A stretch of 64,000 nucleotides of DNA from Oceanibaculum nanhaiense. Its GTDB lineage: Bacteria > Pseudomonadota > Alphaproteobacteria > Oceanibaculales > Oceanibaculaceae. The position numbers and the translations under genes were made by a program. Of the stretch, positions 44,104 to 53,327 are shown piece by piece (within the stretch, counting starts at the first letter, position 1; each line of letters begins with the position of its first letter). The DNA lies in assembly GCF_002148795.1 (NCBI RefSeq), contig NZ_MPOB01000003.1, positions 248,001-312,000 on the forward strand. The letters are read 5' to 3'. The notes under the pieces were generated by a model. That model was not told the DNA's origin. It saw only the letters and a program-made list of their open reading frames with translations, and did not search any database.

Positions 44104-47100
44104 ATGACCAATTTGACCCTGCTACTTCAATCAAAACAACTGCCGCGCCCGGCAAATCCGCAGGCTGCGGCCATCGGGCTGGAACGCTGGATCGAAACGG
44201 CGGACCGCACCGACGACCCGGCGCTTGCCAGCTTCGCCCGGCAGGTGGCGGAAACGCCGGAGGCCCGCGCCCTGCTGGAAGGGCTGTTCGGCAATTCGCC
44301 CTTCCTGACCGACTGTCTGCTGAAGGATATCGGCTTCGCCCGGCTGCTGTTCCGAGACGGTGTCGATTCCGGCTTCGCCGCCGCACTTGCCCAGTGTGAC
44401 CTAGCAGGCGAAAGCGACGATATGAAGGCGCTGATGAAGGGGCTGCGCATCGCCAAGCGGCAGGCCGCCCTGTCCATCGCGCTGGCCGATATCACCGGGC
44501 AATGGACGCTGGAGCAGGTGACGCAGGGCCTGAGCGCGCTGGCGGAACGCAGCCTGCAGGTCGCCGCCGATCACCTGCTGCGGGCATTGGCGAAGCAGGG
44601 CAAGATTCCCCTCGCCAACCCCGACAATCCGAGCGAAGGCAGCGGCCTGGTGATCCTGGGCATGGGCAAGCTGGGCGCGCGCGAGCTGAACTATTCCAGC
44701 GATATCGACCTGATCGTCTTCTATGACGACGAGCTGCCGCTCTATGCCGATATCGAGAGCCTGCGCCAGCCGATGGTGCGCCTGACCCAGGATCTGGTGC
44801 AGATCATCGAGGCGCGCACGGTGGACGGCTATGTCTTCCGCACCGATCTGCGCCTGCGCCCGGACCCCGGCGCCACACCGGTCGCGGTGTCGGTCGCGGC
44901 CGCCGAGAGCTACTACACCAGCGTCGGCCAGAACTGGGAACGCGCGGCGATGATCAAAGCGCGCCCGGTCGCCGGCGACATTGAGGCGGGCCAGCGCTTC
45001 CTGTCGCACATCGCCCCTTATATCTGGCGCAAGCATCTGGATTTCGCGGCGATCCAGGACATCCATTCGATCAAGCGCCAGATCGCCGCGCACAAGGGCG
45101 GTCGGACCATCGCCGTGCTGGGCCACAACATCAAGCTGGGGCGCGGCGGCATCCGCGAGATCGAGTTCTTCGCCCAGACCCAGCAGCTGATCTGGGGTGG
45201 CCGCAACGCCGAGCTGCGCATCTCCGACACCTGCAGCGCGATGGATGCTCTGGTCCGCGCCGGGCGGCTGACGGAAGCGGCGGCCGAGGAGATGAAGACG
45301 GCCTACCGCTTCCTGCGCCAGGTCGAGCACCGGCTGCAGATGATCGAGGATGCGCAGACCCAGACCCTGCCGAAGGACGAGGCCGGCATCGAACGGCTGG
45401 CTGCCTTCCTGGCCTATCCCGATGGCGCCGCCTTCCGGCGCGACCTGCTGCACCATCTGGAAACCGTGGAAACCCATTACAGCGAGTTGTTCGAGGAATC
45501 CCCCAGCCTGACGGTGGCCGGCGAACAGACCCGCGGCAACCTGGTCTTCACCGGCGGCGAAAGCGATCCGGACACGCTGGAGACGCTGGCCGAGATGGGC
45601 TACGACAATCCCGAGCGCGTCGCCAGCCTGGTGCGCGGCTGGCATCATGGCCGCTATCGCGCGACGCGCAGCGAACGCGCCCGGCAGATACTGACCGAGC
45701 TGATGCCGCTGCTGCTGGAAACGCTGTCGCGGGCCGCCTCGCCCGATACCGCCTTCCTGCGCTTCGACCAGTTCCTGTCGCGGCTGCCGGCGGGCGTGCA
45801 GCTGTTCTCCATGTTCCAGGTCAATCCGAAGCTGCTGGAGGCGATGGCGCAGGTGATGGGCGGCGCGCCTTTTCTGGCGGAGCAGCTCAGCCGCCGGCCC
45901 GGACTGCTGGAGAGCCTGCTGACCGAGCCGGATGTCGCGACCCTTCAATCCACCGAGGCGCTGCGCGGCGATCTCGACCACGCGCTGGGGCTGGCCAAGG
46001 ATTACCAGGATGTGCTGGATATCGTGCGGCGCTGGAACAATGACCGGCGCTTCCTGATCGGGCTGCATATCCTGTCCGGCAAGCTGGACGCGGACGCCGC
46101 CGGGCCGCTGCTCAGCCGGGTCGCGGAAACCACGATCCGCACCCTGCTGCCGCATGTCGAGGCGGAGTTTGCGCGCCAGCATGGCATGCCGCCCGGCCCG
46201 GACGGGGGGATCAGCGGCGGGGGGATCAGCAGCGGGGAGACCGGCGGCATCGCGGTGGTGGCGCTGGGCAAGCTGGGCGGCGGCGAGATGACCATAGGCT
46301 CCGACCTGGATCTCGTCTTCCTGTACGACGCGCCGATCGACGCCCAGTCCGACGGGCCACGCCCGCTGCCCGCCGTGCAGTATTACGCGCGGCTCGGCCA
46401 GCGGCTGATCTCGGCGCTGACCGCGCAGACCGGCGAAGGCGACGTCTATCCGGTGGATATGCGGTTGCGCCCCTCGGGCAAGACCGGGCCGATCGCCTCC
46501 AGCCTGGAAAGCTTCGCGAAATATTATGCCGAAAGCGCCTGGAGCTGGGAGTTCATGGCACTGACCCGCGCCCGGCCCATCGCCGGCCCGGGAACGCTGC
46601 TGGACAAGGCGGCAGAGACGATCCGGCACATCCTCACGCAACCGCGCGATCCGGCGACGCTGCTGGCCGATGTCGCCAGCATGCGCGCCCGAATCGCCAA
46701 GGAAAAACCCGGCGATATCCTGTGGGATGTGAAGATGGGGCGCGGCGGGCTGGTCGATGTGGAGTTCATTGCCCAGTACCTGCAGCTGCGCCATGCCGCC
46801 GACGATCCCTCTGTGCTGGACCAGAACACCACCGCCGCCTTCGAGAAGCTGATCGGGGCCGGGCACCTCGCCCCGGAGAACGGTGCGGCGCTGATCGCCG
46901 CCACCCGGCTGTGGCGCCGCCTGCAGGGGCTGCTGCGCATCGCTGTGGGCGATGCCACCTTCGATGAGGAGGCCGCCACCCGCGACCAGAAGGATGCCCT
47001 GCTGCGGGCCGGCGATGCGGTTGACTTCGACGCCTTGAAACAGAATATCCTAGCCACCGCCGGGGCGGCGCAGGCGTGCTATCGTGCGCTGATCGACGAC

Positions 47101-47148
47101 CCCGCCGCCGCACTTCCAGACAAATCCCCGCAGGAGAAGACGCGATGA
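44104..47148 (+). CDS. glnE: Bifunctional glutamine-synthetase adenylyltransferase/deadenylylase
   Basis: 1014 residues, normal for the family. It has two nucleotidyltransferase domains: the N-terminal deadenylylase domain with ELNYSSDIDLIVFYDDE (about 195-211) and the C-terminal adenylylase domain with MTIGSDLDLVFLYDAP (about 730-745), each followed by a helical domain with GRGGIREIEFFAQ or GRGGLVDVEFIAQ. GlnE adds or removes AMP on glutamine synthetase in response to PII proteins. A short Gly/Ser insert (DGGISGGGISSGETGG) precedes the second domain. It overlaps the bcp gene by four bases. Confidence 0.96.
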   Translation: MTNLTLLLQSKQLPRPANPQAAAIGLERWIETADRTDDPALASFARQVAETPEARALLEGLFGNSPFLTDCLLKDIGFARLLFRDGVDSGFAAALAQCDLAGESDDMKALMKGLRIAKRQAALSIALADITGQWTLEQVTQGLSALAERSLQVAADHLLRALAKQGKIPLANPDNPSEGSGLVILGMGKLGARELNYSSDIDLIVFYDDELPLYADIESLRQPMVRLTQDLVQIIEARTVDGYVFRTDLRLRPDPGATPVAVSVAAAESYYTSVGQNWERAAMIKARPVAGDIEAGQRFLSHIAPYIWRKHLDFAAIQDIHSIKRQIAAHKGGRTIAVLGHNIKLGRGGIREIEFFAQTQQLIWGGRNAELRISDTCSAMDALVRAGRLTEAAAEEMKTAYRFLRQVEHRLQMIEDAQTQTLPKDEAGIERLAAFLAYPDGAAFRRDLLHHLETVETHYSELFEESPSLTVAGEQTRGNLVFTGGESDPDTLETLAEMGYDNPERVASLVRGWHHGRYRATRSERARQILTELMPLLLETLSRAASPDTAFLRFDQFLSRLPAGVQLFSMFQVNPKLLEAMAQVMGGAPFLAEQLSRRPGLLESLLTEPDVATLQSTEALRGDLDHALGLAKDYQDVLDIVRRWNNDRRFLIGLHILSGKLDADAAGPLLSRVAETTIRTLLPHVEAEFARQHGMPPGPDGGISGGGISSGETGGIAVVALGKLGGGEMTIGSDLDLVFLYDAPIDAQSDGPRPLPAVQYYARLGQRLISALTAQTGEGDVYPVDMRLRPSGKTGPIASSLESFAKYYAESAWSWEFMALTRARPIAGPGTLLDKAAETIRHILTQPRDPATLLADVASMRARIAKEKPGDILWDVKMGRGGLVDVEFIAQYLQLRHAADDPSVLDQNTTAAFEKLIGAGHLAPENGAALIAATRLWRRLQGLLRIAVGDATFDEEAATRDQKDALLRAGDAVDFDALKQNILATAGAAQACYRALIDDPAAALPDKSPQEKTR

Positions 47149-47609
47149 CCGTGACTGTTGGCGACAAGGCCCCTGACTTCTCGATGCCGACCGATGGCGG
47201 CGGCAGCGTCTCGCTGTCCGGACTGAAGGGCAAGAAGGTGGTGCTGTATTTCTACCCGAAGGACGACACGCCCGGCTGCACCAAGGAGGCCTGCGCCTTC
47301 CGCGATGCCCTGCCCGACTTTTCCGGGGTCGATGCGGTGGTGATCGGCGTCTCGCGCGATCCGGTGGCCAAGCACGACAAGTTCAAGGCGAAGTACGAGC
47401 TGAACTTCCCCATCGCCTCCGACGAGGACGGCAAGGCCTCGGACGCCTATGGCACCTGGGTCGAGAAGAGCATGTACGGCAAGAAATATATGGGCATGGA
47501 GCGCGCCACCTTCGTCATCGACGGCCAGGGCATCGTGCGCAATGTCTGGCGCAAGGTGAAGGTCGATGGCCATGCCGACGAGGTGCTGAAGGCCGTGCAG
47601 GCGATCTGA
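47145..47609 (+). CDS. bcp: Thiol peroxidase, peroxiredoxin Bcp/PrxQ type
   Basis: 154 residues. The motif [14 protein letters not shown] holds the peroxidatic cysteine and a resolving cysteine five residues later, the classic PrxQ pattern; FYPKDDTPG and the [16 protein letters not shown] region complete the fold. It reduces hydroperoxides using thioredoxin in the cytoplasm. The start overlaps the glnE stop (ATGA), a pairing frequent in alphaproteobacteria. Confidence 0.95.
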   Translation: MTVTVGDKAPDFSMPTDGGGSVSLSGLKGKKVVLYFYPKDDTPGCTKEACAFRDALPDFSGVDAVVIGVSRDPVAKHDKFKAKYELNFPIASDEDGKASDAYGTWVEKSMYGKKYMGMERATFVIDGQGIVRNVWRKVKVDGHADEVLKAVQAI

Positions 47610-47626
47610 CGCCGAAGGAGGTTCCG

Positions 47627-47947
47627 ATGGCGTGGGTTGCCCTGTTCTTCGCCGGACTGTTCGAGATTGGCTGGGCCGTCGGGCTGAAATACACCGAGGG
47701 CTTCAGCCGGCTGTGGCCGTCGCTCGGCACCATCGCGGCGATGGCGGCCAGCTTCTTCCTGCTGGCCTTCGCGCTGAAGAGCCTGCCGCTGGGCACCGCC
47801 TACGCGATCTGGACCGGCATCGGCACGGTGGGCACGGTGGTGCTCGGCATCTTCCTGTTCAATGAGGCCGCCGATGTCATCCGCATCGGCTGCATCGCCA
47901 TGATCGTTGCCGGCATCGTCGGTCTGAAGCTCATCACGCCCGCCTGA
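47627..47947 (+). CDS. SMR-family exporter, SugE/Gdx-like (guanidinium type)
   Basis: 106 residues, four helices. [24 protein letters not shown] carries the essential glutamate (E13) and the Gdx-type GWAVGLK signature; [22 protein letters not shown] is the subgroup's second hallmark. Gdx proteins export guanidinium in exchange for protons. The leader between bcp and this gene is only 17 bases, so there is no room for a guanidine riboswitch. It is co-transcribed with bcp and the DUF455 gene. Confidence 0.9.
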   Translation: MAWVALFFAGLFEIGWAVGLKYTEGFSRLWPSLGTIAAMAASFFLLAFALKSLPLGTAYAIWTGIGTVGTVVLGIFLFNEAADVIRIGCIAMIVAGIVGLKLITPA

Positions 47948-47952
47948 GCTGA

Positions 47953-48783
47953 ATGGAAATCCTGCCTTTCACGAGCCTGACCGAGGCCGCTGTCGCCGTG
48001 CTGCAAACGCGCGACCCGGTGGAGAAGGCCCGGCTCGGCCGCCAGGTTGCCGGGGCCTGGCGCGAGGGTGTGCTGGTCGAAATCGGCAGCGCCATCCCGC
48101 CCGACCGACCGGCGCGGCCGGAAAAGCCGGAGCTACTGCCGCCCAACCGGGTGAAGAAGCGCAAGATCACGGCGTTGCCCGCCGGACGCGCCGCCTTGCT
48201 GCACGCGCTGGCGCATATCGAGCTGAACGCCATCGACCTGGCCTGGGACATCGCGGCGCGCTTTGCCGGCTGCGATCTGCCGCGCGGCTTCTTCGATGAC
48301 TGGGTGCGGGTGGCGGATGATGAGGCGCGGCATTTCCTGATGCTGTGCGACCGGCTGGCGGCGCTGGACAGTTTCTACGGCGCCCTGCCCGCCCATGACG
48401 GGCTGTGGGAAGCGAGCCAGAACACCGCGCACGACCTGCTGGCGCGGCTTGCCGTGGTGCCGCTGGTGCTGGAGGCGCGCGGGCTGGACGTGACGCCGGC
48501 CATGGTCGAAAAACTGCGCACCGCCGGCGACGAGGCCAGCGCCGGGGCGTTGCAGATCATCCATGACGACGAGATCACCCATGTCGCCGCCGGGCGGCGC
48601 TGGTTCGAATGGGAGGCGGAACGGCGCGGGGTCGAGCCGGTTTCAACCTACCACGATCTTGTTCGGCGATATTTCCGCGGCCTGCTTAAGCCGCCCTTCA
48701 ACACGCGCTCACGCGACCTCGCGGACTTCAAGGCGGTCTATTACGAGCCGCTGGCCATGCCTTTGAAGACCGCCCCTCAGTAA
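47953..48783 (+). CDS. DUF455 ferritin-like protein
   Basis: 276 residues. Helical pairs carry carboxylate/histidine motifs: HIELNAIDLAWD (about 85-96), ADDEARHF (about 117-124) and IHDDEITHV (about 200-208), matching a di-metal ferritin-like four-helix core. The family is widespread but of unassigned function. It is the fourth gene in the glnE-bcp-gdx run, five bases after the exporter. It overlaps the converging membrane-protein gene by seven bases. Confidence 0.85.
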   Translation: MEILPFTSLTEAAVAVLQTRDPVEKARLGRQVAGAWREGVLVEIGSAIPPDRPARPEKPELLPPNRVKKRKITALPAGRAALLHALAHIELNAIDLAWDIAARFAGCDLPRGFFDDWVRVADDEARHFLMLCDRLAALDSFYGALPAHDGLWEASQNTAHDLLARLAVVPLVLEARGLDVTPAMVEKLRTAGDEASAGALQIIHDDEITHVAAGRRWFEWEAERRGVEPVSTYHDLVRRYFRGLLKPPFNTRSRDLADFKAVYYEPLAMPLKTAPQ

Positions 48784-49640
48784 GGTAGGCCGCCGCCCAG
48801 CAGCAGCGACACCAGCACCGCCGCCGCAACCGGCAGCAAGGCCGCCAGCCCGTGCATCACCGGCACCAGCAGCTTCGCCACCCCGCCGGAACCGAAGCGC
48901 AGACGCGCCGCCAGCGGATCGCCAAAAAAGCACAGCACCAGCAGCGCCAGTGCGATGGGATTGGCATTGCCGAACAACGCCGCCATCCCGGCCAGTGCCA
49001 TCAGCACCACCCCGGCGAACAGTGCAGCGGCACCGAACGGGCTGGAAAAGGCGAGCCAGGCCAGCACGAAATAGCCGGCAATGGCAGCGGCCATGCCGCC
49101 CGCCATCTGGCCATAGGCGGCACTGCCGGTCAGCGTGACGACCAGCGCTAGGCCAAACCCCGCCGCCAGCAGCTTCGCCGCAGCGACCGCGCCATCCTCG
49201 GCCACCAGCGTCAGGCGCCACAGCGCGATGCCGCCAAGCGCCCAGCAGAGGGCCAGCGCGATGCCGGTGCCCAGTGGCGTGCGCAACAGCGGGCTCCAGC
49301 CCAGCCAGACCAGCACGCCGGCCAGCCCGAGCACTGCCACCGCCAGCGCGGTCGAGCGCTTCACCGGCCGTGTATCGAGCAGGAAGCCCAGCACGGCGGC
49401 GGCAATCCCGACATGCGCCAGTTTCGGCAAGGCTGCCGGCGGCAGGAAGGGCGGCAGGCCGAAGGTCAGCCAGTAGCAGACCAGCCAGCCGACCGGGATA
49501 CCGACACCGGCCAGCAGCGCGCCGCGCCCCGGCCCGCCGGCAAGCCGCATCACCAGTGCCACCAGCAGGGCGGCGATGAACGGAAAGAAGGCGCTCTGGC
49601 CGAACGGGCCGGCGACGAAGTTCTGGATCGTGGACATCAT
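48777..49640 (-). CDS. Polytopic membrane protein of unknown function
   Basis: 287 residues, about nine or ten hydrophobic helices rich in A, L, G and V, with short loops and few charged residues (for example SAFFPFIAALLVALVMRLAGG and WLGWSPLLRTPLGTGIALALCWALGG). I do not recognise a family. The frame has normal codon usage and starts at ATG 49640, 20 bases downstream of the IclR gene's stop and in the same direction, so it may be co-transcribed with that regulator. Confidence 0.65.
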   Translation of the reverse strand: MMSTIQNFVAGPFGQSAFFPFIAALLVALVMRLAGGPGRGALLAGVGIPVGWLVCYWLTFGLPPFLPPAALPKLAHVGIAAAVLGFLLDTRPVKRSTALAVAVLGLAGVLVWLGWSPLLRTPLGTGIALALCWALGGIALWRLTLVAEDGAVAAAKLLAAGFGLALVVTLTGSAAYGQMAGGMAAAIAGYFVLAWLAFSSPFGAAALFAGVVLMALAGMAALFGNANPIALALLVLCFFGDPLAARLRFGSGGVAKLLVPVMHGLAALLPVAAAVLVSLLLGGGLPY

Positions 49641-49660
49641 GGCCGCAGGATTGACCGGGC

Positions 49661-50482
49661 CTAACGCGCCGTCAACTGCCGGGCGATCTCGGCCAGGCGC
49701 GGGCCGGCCTCATTCTTCAGATAATCCGGCGACAGGATGAAGGACGGGCCACCGCAATTCAGTGCGAACACCGCCGACCGGTCCGCCGACAGCAGCGGCA
49801 CCCCCACCGCATGCACATCGGACTGCCAGTCGCCCAGCGACAGGCAGAATCCGTAACGGTCCATCTCCTCCATCGCCTTCTCGATGCCGGCCTTCACATC
49901 CGGATAACGGTCGGGGAACCGCTCGCGCATCGAGTCCATCAGATAGGTGCGCTCGGTCTCCGGCAGCACGCTGAGCAGCGAGCGCCCCATCGCCGTGGTG
50001 GCGATCGGCACGCGCGAGCCGACATCGAGCCGCAGCGTTACCGTGCCCGGCCCCTTGCAGCATTCGACATAGACCATCGACAGCCGGTCGCGGGTGCCCA
50101 GCGCCACCGAAGCGTTGGCGTCGTTGGCAAGTTCCTGCATCAACGGGCGGGCGCGTTCGCGGATATCGAGGCCGGACAGCATCGCATAGCCCAGCGCCAG
50201 CACGCCGGAGCCGAGCTGATAGACGCCCAGCCGCTCGGAATAGGTGAGATACCCCAGCCTTGTGAGCGTGTAGGTCAGGCGCGAGATGGTCGGCTTCGGC
50301 AGGCGGGTGCGCTCGGCGATCTCCTGATTGCCGAGCCCGACATCGCCGGGCCGGAAGCAGCGCAGCACGTCCAGTCCCCGCGCCAGCGCGGTGACGAACT
50401 GCCGCTCCTTCGCGTCCTCATCCAGAAGATCGTCCTCGTAGAGCGGCGCACTCTTCCCGCCAACGTCCACAGATTTCAGCAT
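49661..50482 (-). CDS. IclR-family transcriptional regulator
   Basis: 273 residues. The winged HTH is at about 30-90 (ALARGLDVLRCFRPGDVGLGNQEIAERTRLPKPTISRLTYTLTRLGYL); the effector domain covers about 105-270 with the typical VPIATTAMGRSLLSVLPE and SLGDWQSDVHAVGVPLL. The branch resembles regulators of aromatic or acid catabolism. It diverges from the permease gene at 50645, and a palindrome with a repeat half-site lies between, so it likely controls the permease-dehydrogenase-ligase genes. Confidence 0.9.
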   Translation of the reverse strand: MLKSVDVGGKSAPLYEDDLLDEDAKERQFVTALARGLDVLRCFRPGDVGLGNQEIAERTRLPKPTISRLTYTLTRLGYLTYSERLGVYQLGSGVLALGYAMLSGLDIRERARPLMQELANDANASVALGTRDRLSMVYVECCKGPGTVTLRLDVGSRVPIATTAMGRSLLSVLPETERTYLMDSMRERFPDRYPDVKAGIEKAMEEMDRYGFCLSLGDWQSDVHAVGVPLLSADRSAVFALNCGGPSFILSPDYLKNEAGPRLAEIARQLTAR

Positions 50483-50561
50483 TATGTGCCCCGTGCAACC
50501 CCGTCCGCTATCCGCCGCGCATTGTTGCAGCGCAGCATTCTCTTTACTATCACATCAGTAT

Positions 50562-50575
50562 AACGGAATTTCGTT
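50562..50575. promoter_or_regulatory. Candidate IclR operator
   Basis: AACGGAATTTCGTT is a 14-base palindrome with a single mismatched pair. A second AACGGAAT half-site occurs at about 50638-50645, next to the permease start. Both lie in the 162-base divergent region between the IclR gene and the permease. Confidence 0.45.
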
Positions 50576-50644
50576 TTGCCACGCGGAATATATCCACCCC
50601 GTGGCACAAACCACCGCAACAAACCGGCCACGGATCATAACGGA

Positions 50645-52066
50645 ATGGCGTCACAGATTCAGCCAGCCTTGCCGGCCCGCCCTGTCCTGGGGCTTGCCCT
50701 GCTGCTCGTGGTGCTGGCCACGCTGGCGGAGCGGGCCTTCGGCCTGCACGACGCGCAATATGTGGCGGCGGCAGCCTATCTGGCCTTCGTGCTGGGCTGC
50801 CTGCACAGGCTCGGGCGGCGCGAGGCGGTCCTGCTGTCGGTCGCGGCGCTCCTCACCGCGCTGGCGATCCTCTGGCAGGACGATCCGCTGGCGATCCTGC
50901 TGCAGGGGCTGGATACCGCGACCTACATGGCGACCTTCCTGTTGACGCTGGGCATGCTGCGTACCGCGGCGGCAACCTCCCCCGACGTGCTGGAATGCGG
51001 CATCTATCTCACCCAGCAGCCGCCGGGGCGGCGCTATGCGGCGCTGCATGTCGGCGGCCATCTGCTGGGCCTGCTGCTGAATTTCGGGGTGTTGAACCTG
51101 CTCGGCCCGATGATCCGGCGCGGCGTCGAAAGCGGCGACCCGGCGCTGGCGGAAATCCGCGAACAGCGCCAGATCTCCGCCGTGCTGCGCGGCTTCCCCA
51201 CCATCCTTCTGTGGTCGCCCGCCACCATCACCCAGGCGCTGATGATCAGCCTGCTGCCGGGCGTCGATGCCGCGCGGCTGCTGACGCTGGGGCTTGTCCT
51301 CACCCTCATCATGCTGGGGGTCGGCTGGCTGGAGGACCGCGTGCGCTGGCACAAATTCCAGCGCGCCCGCGCCCATATCAAGCGGCCGCCGCCACCGCCG
51401 GCCCCGTGGCGGGCATTCGGCGGCATGGCGTTCATCTGTCTCGCCCTGGCCGGGTCGGTGGTGCTGGTGAAACTGGCGCTCGACATCCCCATCGTGCCGG
51501 CGCTCATCACCGCCATCCCCTGCGTGGTGCTGGTCTGGATCATGCTGCAAAATACCGGGCAAGGTCTTGGAACCGCCATCGCCGCTGCCGGGCAGCGGCT
51601 GTCGCAGATCGTGACGATGTCCTTCCCCAACGCCTCGCCGGAGACACTGACCCTCAGCTCCTCCGCCTTCATCGGCGTGCTGGTGGCGGCGCTGCTGCCG
51701 CCGGAGCTGGTGGCGGCGGCAATCCGGCCGCTCGAGGACCAGCCGCTGCTGCTGCTGGCCATCATCATCGCCATCGTGCCGCTGGCCTCGCAAATCGCCT
51801 TCAACCCGATCATCTCGGTCGTGGTGCTGGGCGGCGCGCTGATCCGGGTGCCCGGCCTGCCGGTCGAGCCGACGATCCTGGCGCTGGCCCTGGCCTCCGG
51901 CTGGATGCTGGCGCTGCCCGGCTCCCCCTTCTCCATCCCCTGCCTGATCCTCGGCCGGCTGCTGAACCGGCCGGGCACGCAGATATCCTGGCGCTGGAAC
52001 GGCGTCTATACGCTGATGGCCTATGCGACCGTGCTCGGTTTCATCGGCTGCGCACGGCTGCTCTGA
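50645..52066 (+). CDS. Polytopic permease-like membrane protein
   Basis: 473 residues with about eleven or twelve helices. It starts at MASQIQPALPARP and ends GFIGCARLL. Repeated inverted features (LLWSPATITQALMISLLPGV in the first half, PLASQIAFNPIISVVVLGGAL in the second) suggest an ion-transporter/TRAP-DctM-like fold, but no family is certain. The start at 50645 avoids the operator region that a longer frame would include. It is the first gene after the IclR regulator and precedes an acyl-CoA dehydrogenase by 84 bases, so it may import or export a carboxylate metabolised by those enzymes. Confidence 0.68.
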   Translation: MASQIQPALPARPVLGLALLLVVLATLAERAFGLHDAQYVAAAAYLAFVLGCLHRLGRREAVLLSVAALLTALAILWQDDPLAILLQGLDTATYMATFLLTLGMLRTAAATSPDVLECGIYLTQQPPGRRYAALHVGGHLLGLLLNFGVLNLLGPMIRRGVESGDPALAEIREQRQISAVLRGFPTILLWSPATITQALMISLLPGVDAARLLTLGLVLTLIMLGVGWLEDRVRWHKFQRARAHIKRPPPPPAPWRAFGGMAFICLALAGSVVLVKLALDIPIVPALITAIPCVVLVWIMLQNTGQGLGTAIAAAGQRLSQIVTMSFPNASPETLTLSSSAFIGVLVAALLPPELVAAAIRPLEDQPLLLLAIIIAIVPLASQIAFNPIISVVVLGGALIRVPGLPVEPTILALALASGWMLALPGSPFSIPCLILGRLLNRPGTQISWRWNGVYTLMAYATVLGFIGCARLL

Positions 52067-52150
52067 TTCTTGCAATTTCGCATTGCAGAATGCCCTTTCG
52101 CTTTCCTATAGTCGGGCAACCGCTAAAGAAACGCATATGGGAGTGACATC

Positions 52151-53305
52151 GTGGCCCTCGATCCGGAAACCTTCGACCAGCTTGTCCAGACTGTCCGCCG
52201 CTTCATCCGCGAACGGCTGGTGCCGATTGAGCGGCAGGTCGATGAGGCCGATAAGATCCCCGACGATATCGTCAATGAGATGAAGGAGCTGGGCCTGTTC
52301 GGCCTGTCGATTCCGCAGGAATATGGCGGCATCGGCCTGACCGTGACCGAGGAGGTGAAGCTGGCCTTCGAGCTGGGCTACACCTCGCCCGCCTTCCGCT
52401 CCATCATCGGCACCAATAACGGCATCGGCTCGCAGGGCATCGTCAATGACGGCACGCCGGAGCAGAAGGCGAAATACCTGCCGAAGCTGGCCAGCGGCGA
52501 GATCATCGGCAGCTTCTGCCTGACCGAGCCGGATGTCGGCTCCGACGCCGCCTCGCTGCGCACCAGCGCGCGGATGGACGGCAATGAATATGTGCTGAAC
52601 GGCACCAAGCGCTACATCACCAACGCGCCGCATGCCGGCGTGTTCACCGTGATGGCGCGCACCGACCCGGACAACAAGGGCGCCGGCGGCATCTCCGCCT
52701 TCATCGTCGAGAACGGCCTGCCCGGCCTTAAATTCGGCAAGGCCGACAAGAAGATGGGCCAGAAGGGCGCGCATGTCTGCGACGTCATCTTCGAGGATGT
52801 GCGCATCCCCGCCGATTCGATCATCGGCGGCAAGGAAGGCATGGGCTTCAAGACCGCGATGAAGGTGCTGGACCGGGGCCGCATCAACATCGCCGCGGCT
52901 TGCGTCGGTGTCGCCCAGCGGCTGATCGAGGAAAGTCTGCGCTACGCCACCGAGCGCAAGCAGTTCGGCCAGGCCATCGCCAATTACCAGCTGATCCAGG
53001 CGATGCTGGCCGATTCGCAGACCGAATGCTACGCCGCCAAGATGATGGTGCTGGACGCGGCGGAAAAGCGCGACCGTGGCGAGAACACCATCCAGGAAGC
53101 CGCCTGCGCGAAATACTATGCCTCGGAGATGGTCGGCCGTGTCGCCGACCGCGCCGTGCAGATCCATGGCGGCGCCGGCTATCTGGCGGAATATAATGTG
53201 GAGCGCTTCTACCGCGATGTCCGGCTGTTCCGCATCTATGAGGGCACCTCGCAGATCCAGCAGCTCATCATCGCCCGCGAAATGCTGAAGCGGTTCGCCG
53301 GCTAA
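52151..53305 (+). CDS. Acyl-CoA dehydrogenase
   Basis: 384 residues, standard length. The FAD/substrate signature is SFCLTEPDVGSDAASLRTSA (about 118-137), RYITNAPHAGVF lies in the middle domain, and the catalytic glutamate is in RIYEGTSQIQQLIIAREML near the C-terminus. The start codon is GTG at 52151 with GGGAG about eight bases upstream. It oxidises an acyl-CoA to enoyl-CoA, passing electrons to ETF. The next gene, 22 bases on, encodes the CoA ligase that would supply its substrate. Confidence 0.94.
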   Translation: MALDPETFDQLVQTVRRFIRERLVPIERQVDEADKIPDDIVNEMKELGLFGLSIPQEYGGIGLTVTEEVKLAFELGYTSPAFRSIIGTNNGIGSQGIVNDGTPEQKAKYLPKLASGEIIGSFCLTEPDVGSDAASLRTSARMDGNEYVLNGTKRYITNAPHAGVFTVMARTDPDNKGAGGISAFIVENGLPGLKFGKADKKMGQKGAHVCDVIFEDVRIPADSIIGGKEGMGFKTAMKVLDRGRINIAAACVGVAQRLIEESLRYATERKQFGQAIANYQLIQAMLADSQTECYAAKMMVLDAAEKRDRGENTIQEAACAKYYASEMVGRVADRAVQIHGGAGYLAEYNVERFYRDVRLFRIYEGTSQIQQLIIAREMLKRFAG

Positions 53306-53327
53306 GCCGGCGGAAGGAGCCGCCGCC

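Noticed and set aside
44401-46866. 821-codon open frame on the minus strand
   Set aside because: Antisense of glnE; H/Q/R/A-rich without recognisable motifs.
47610-47626. Guanidine riboswitch before the Gdx-like gene
   Set aside because: The leader is only 17 bases, too short for any guanidine aptamer.
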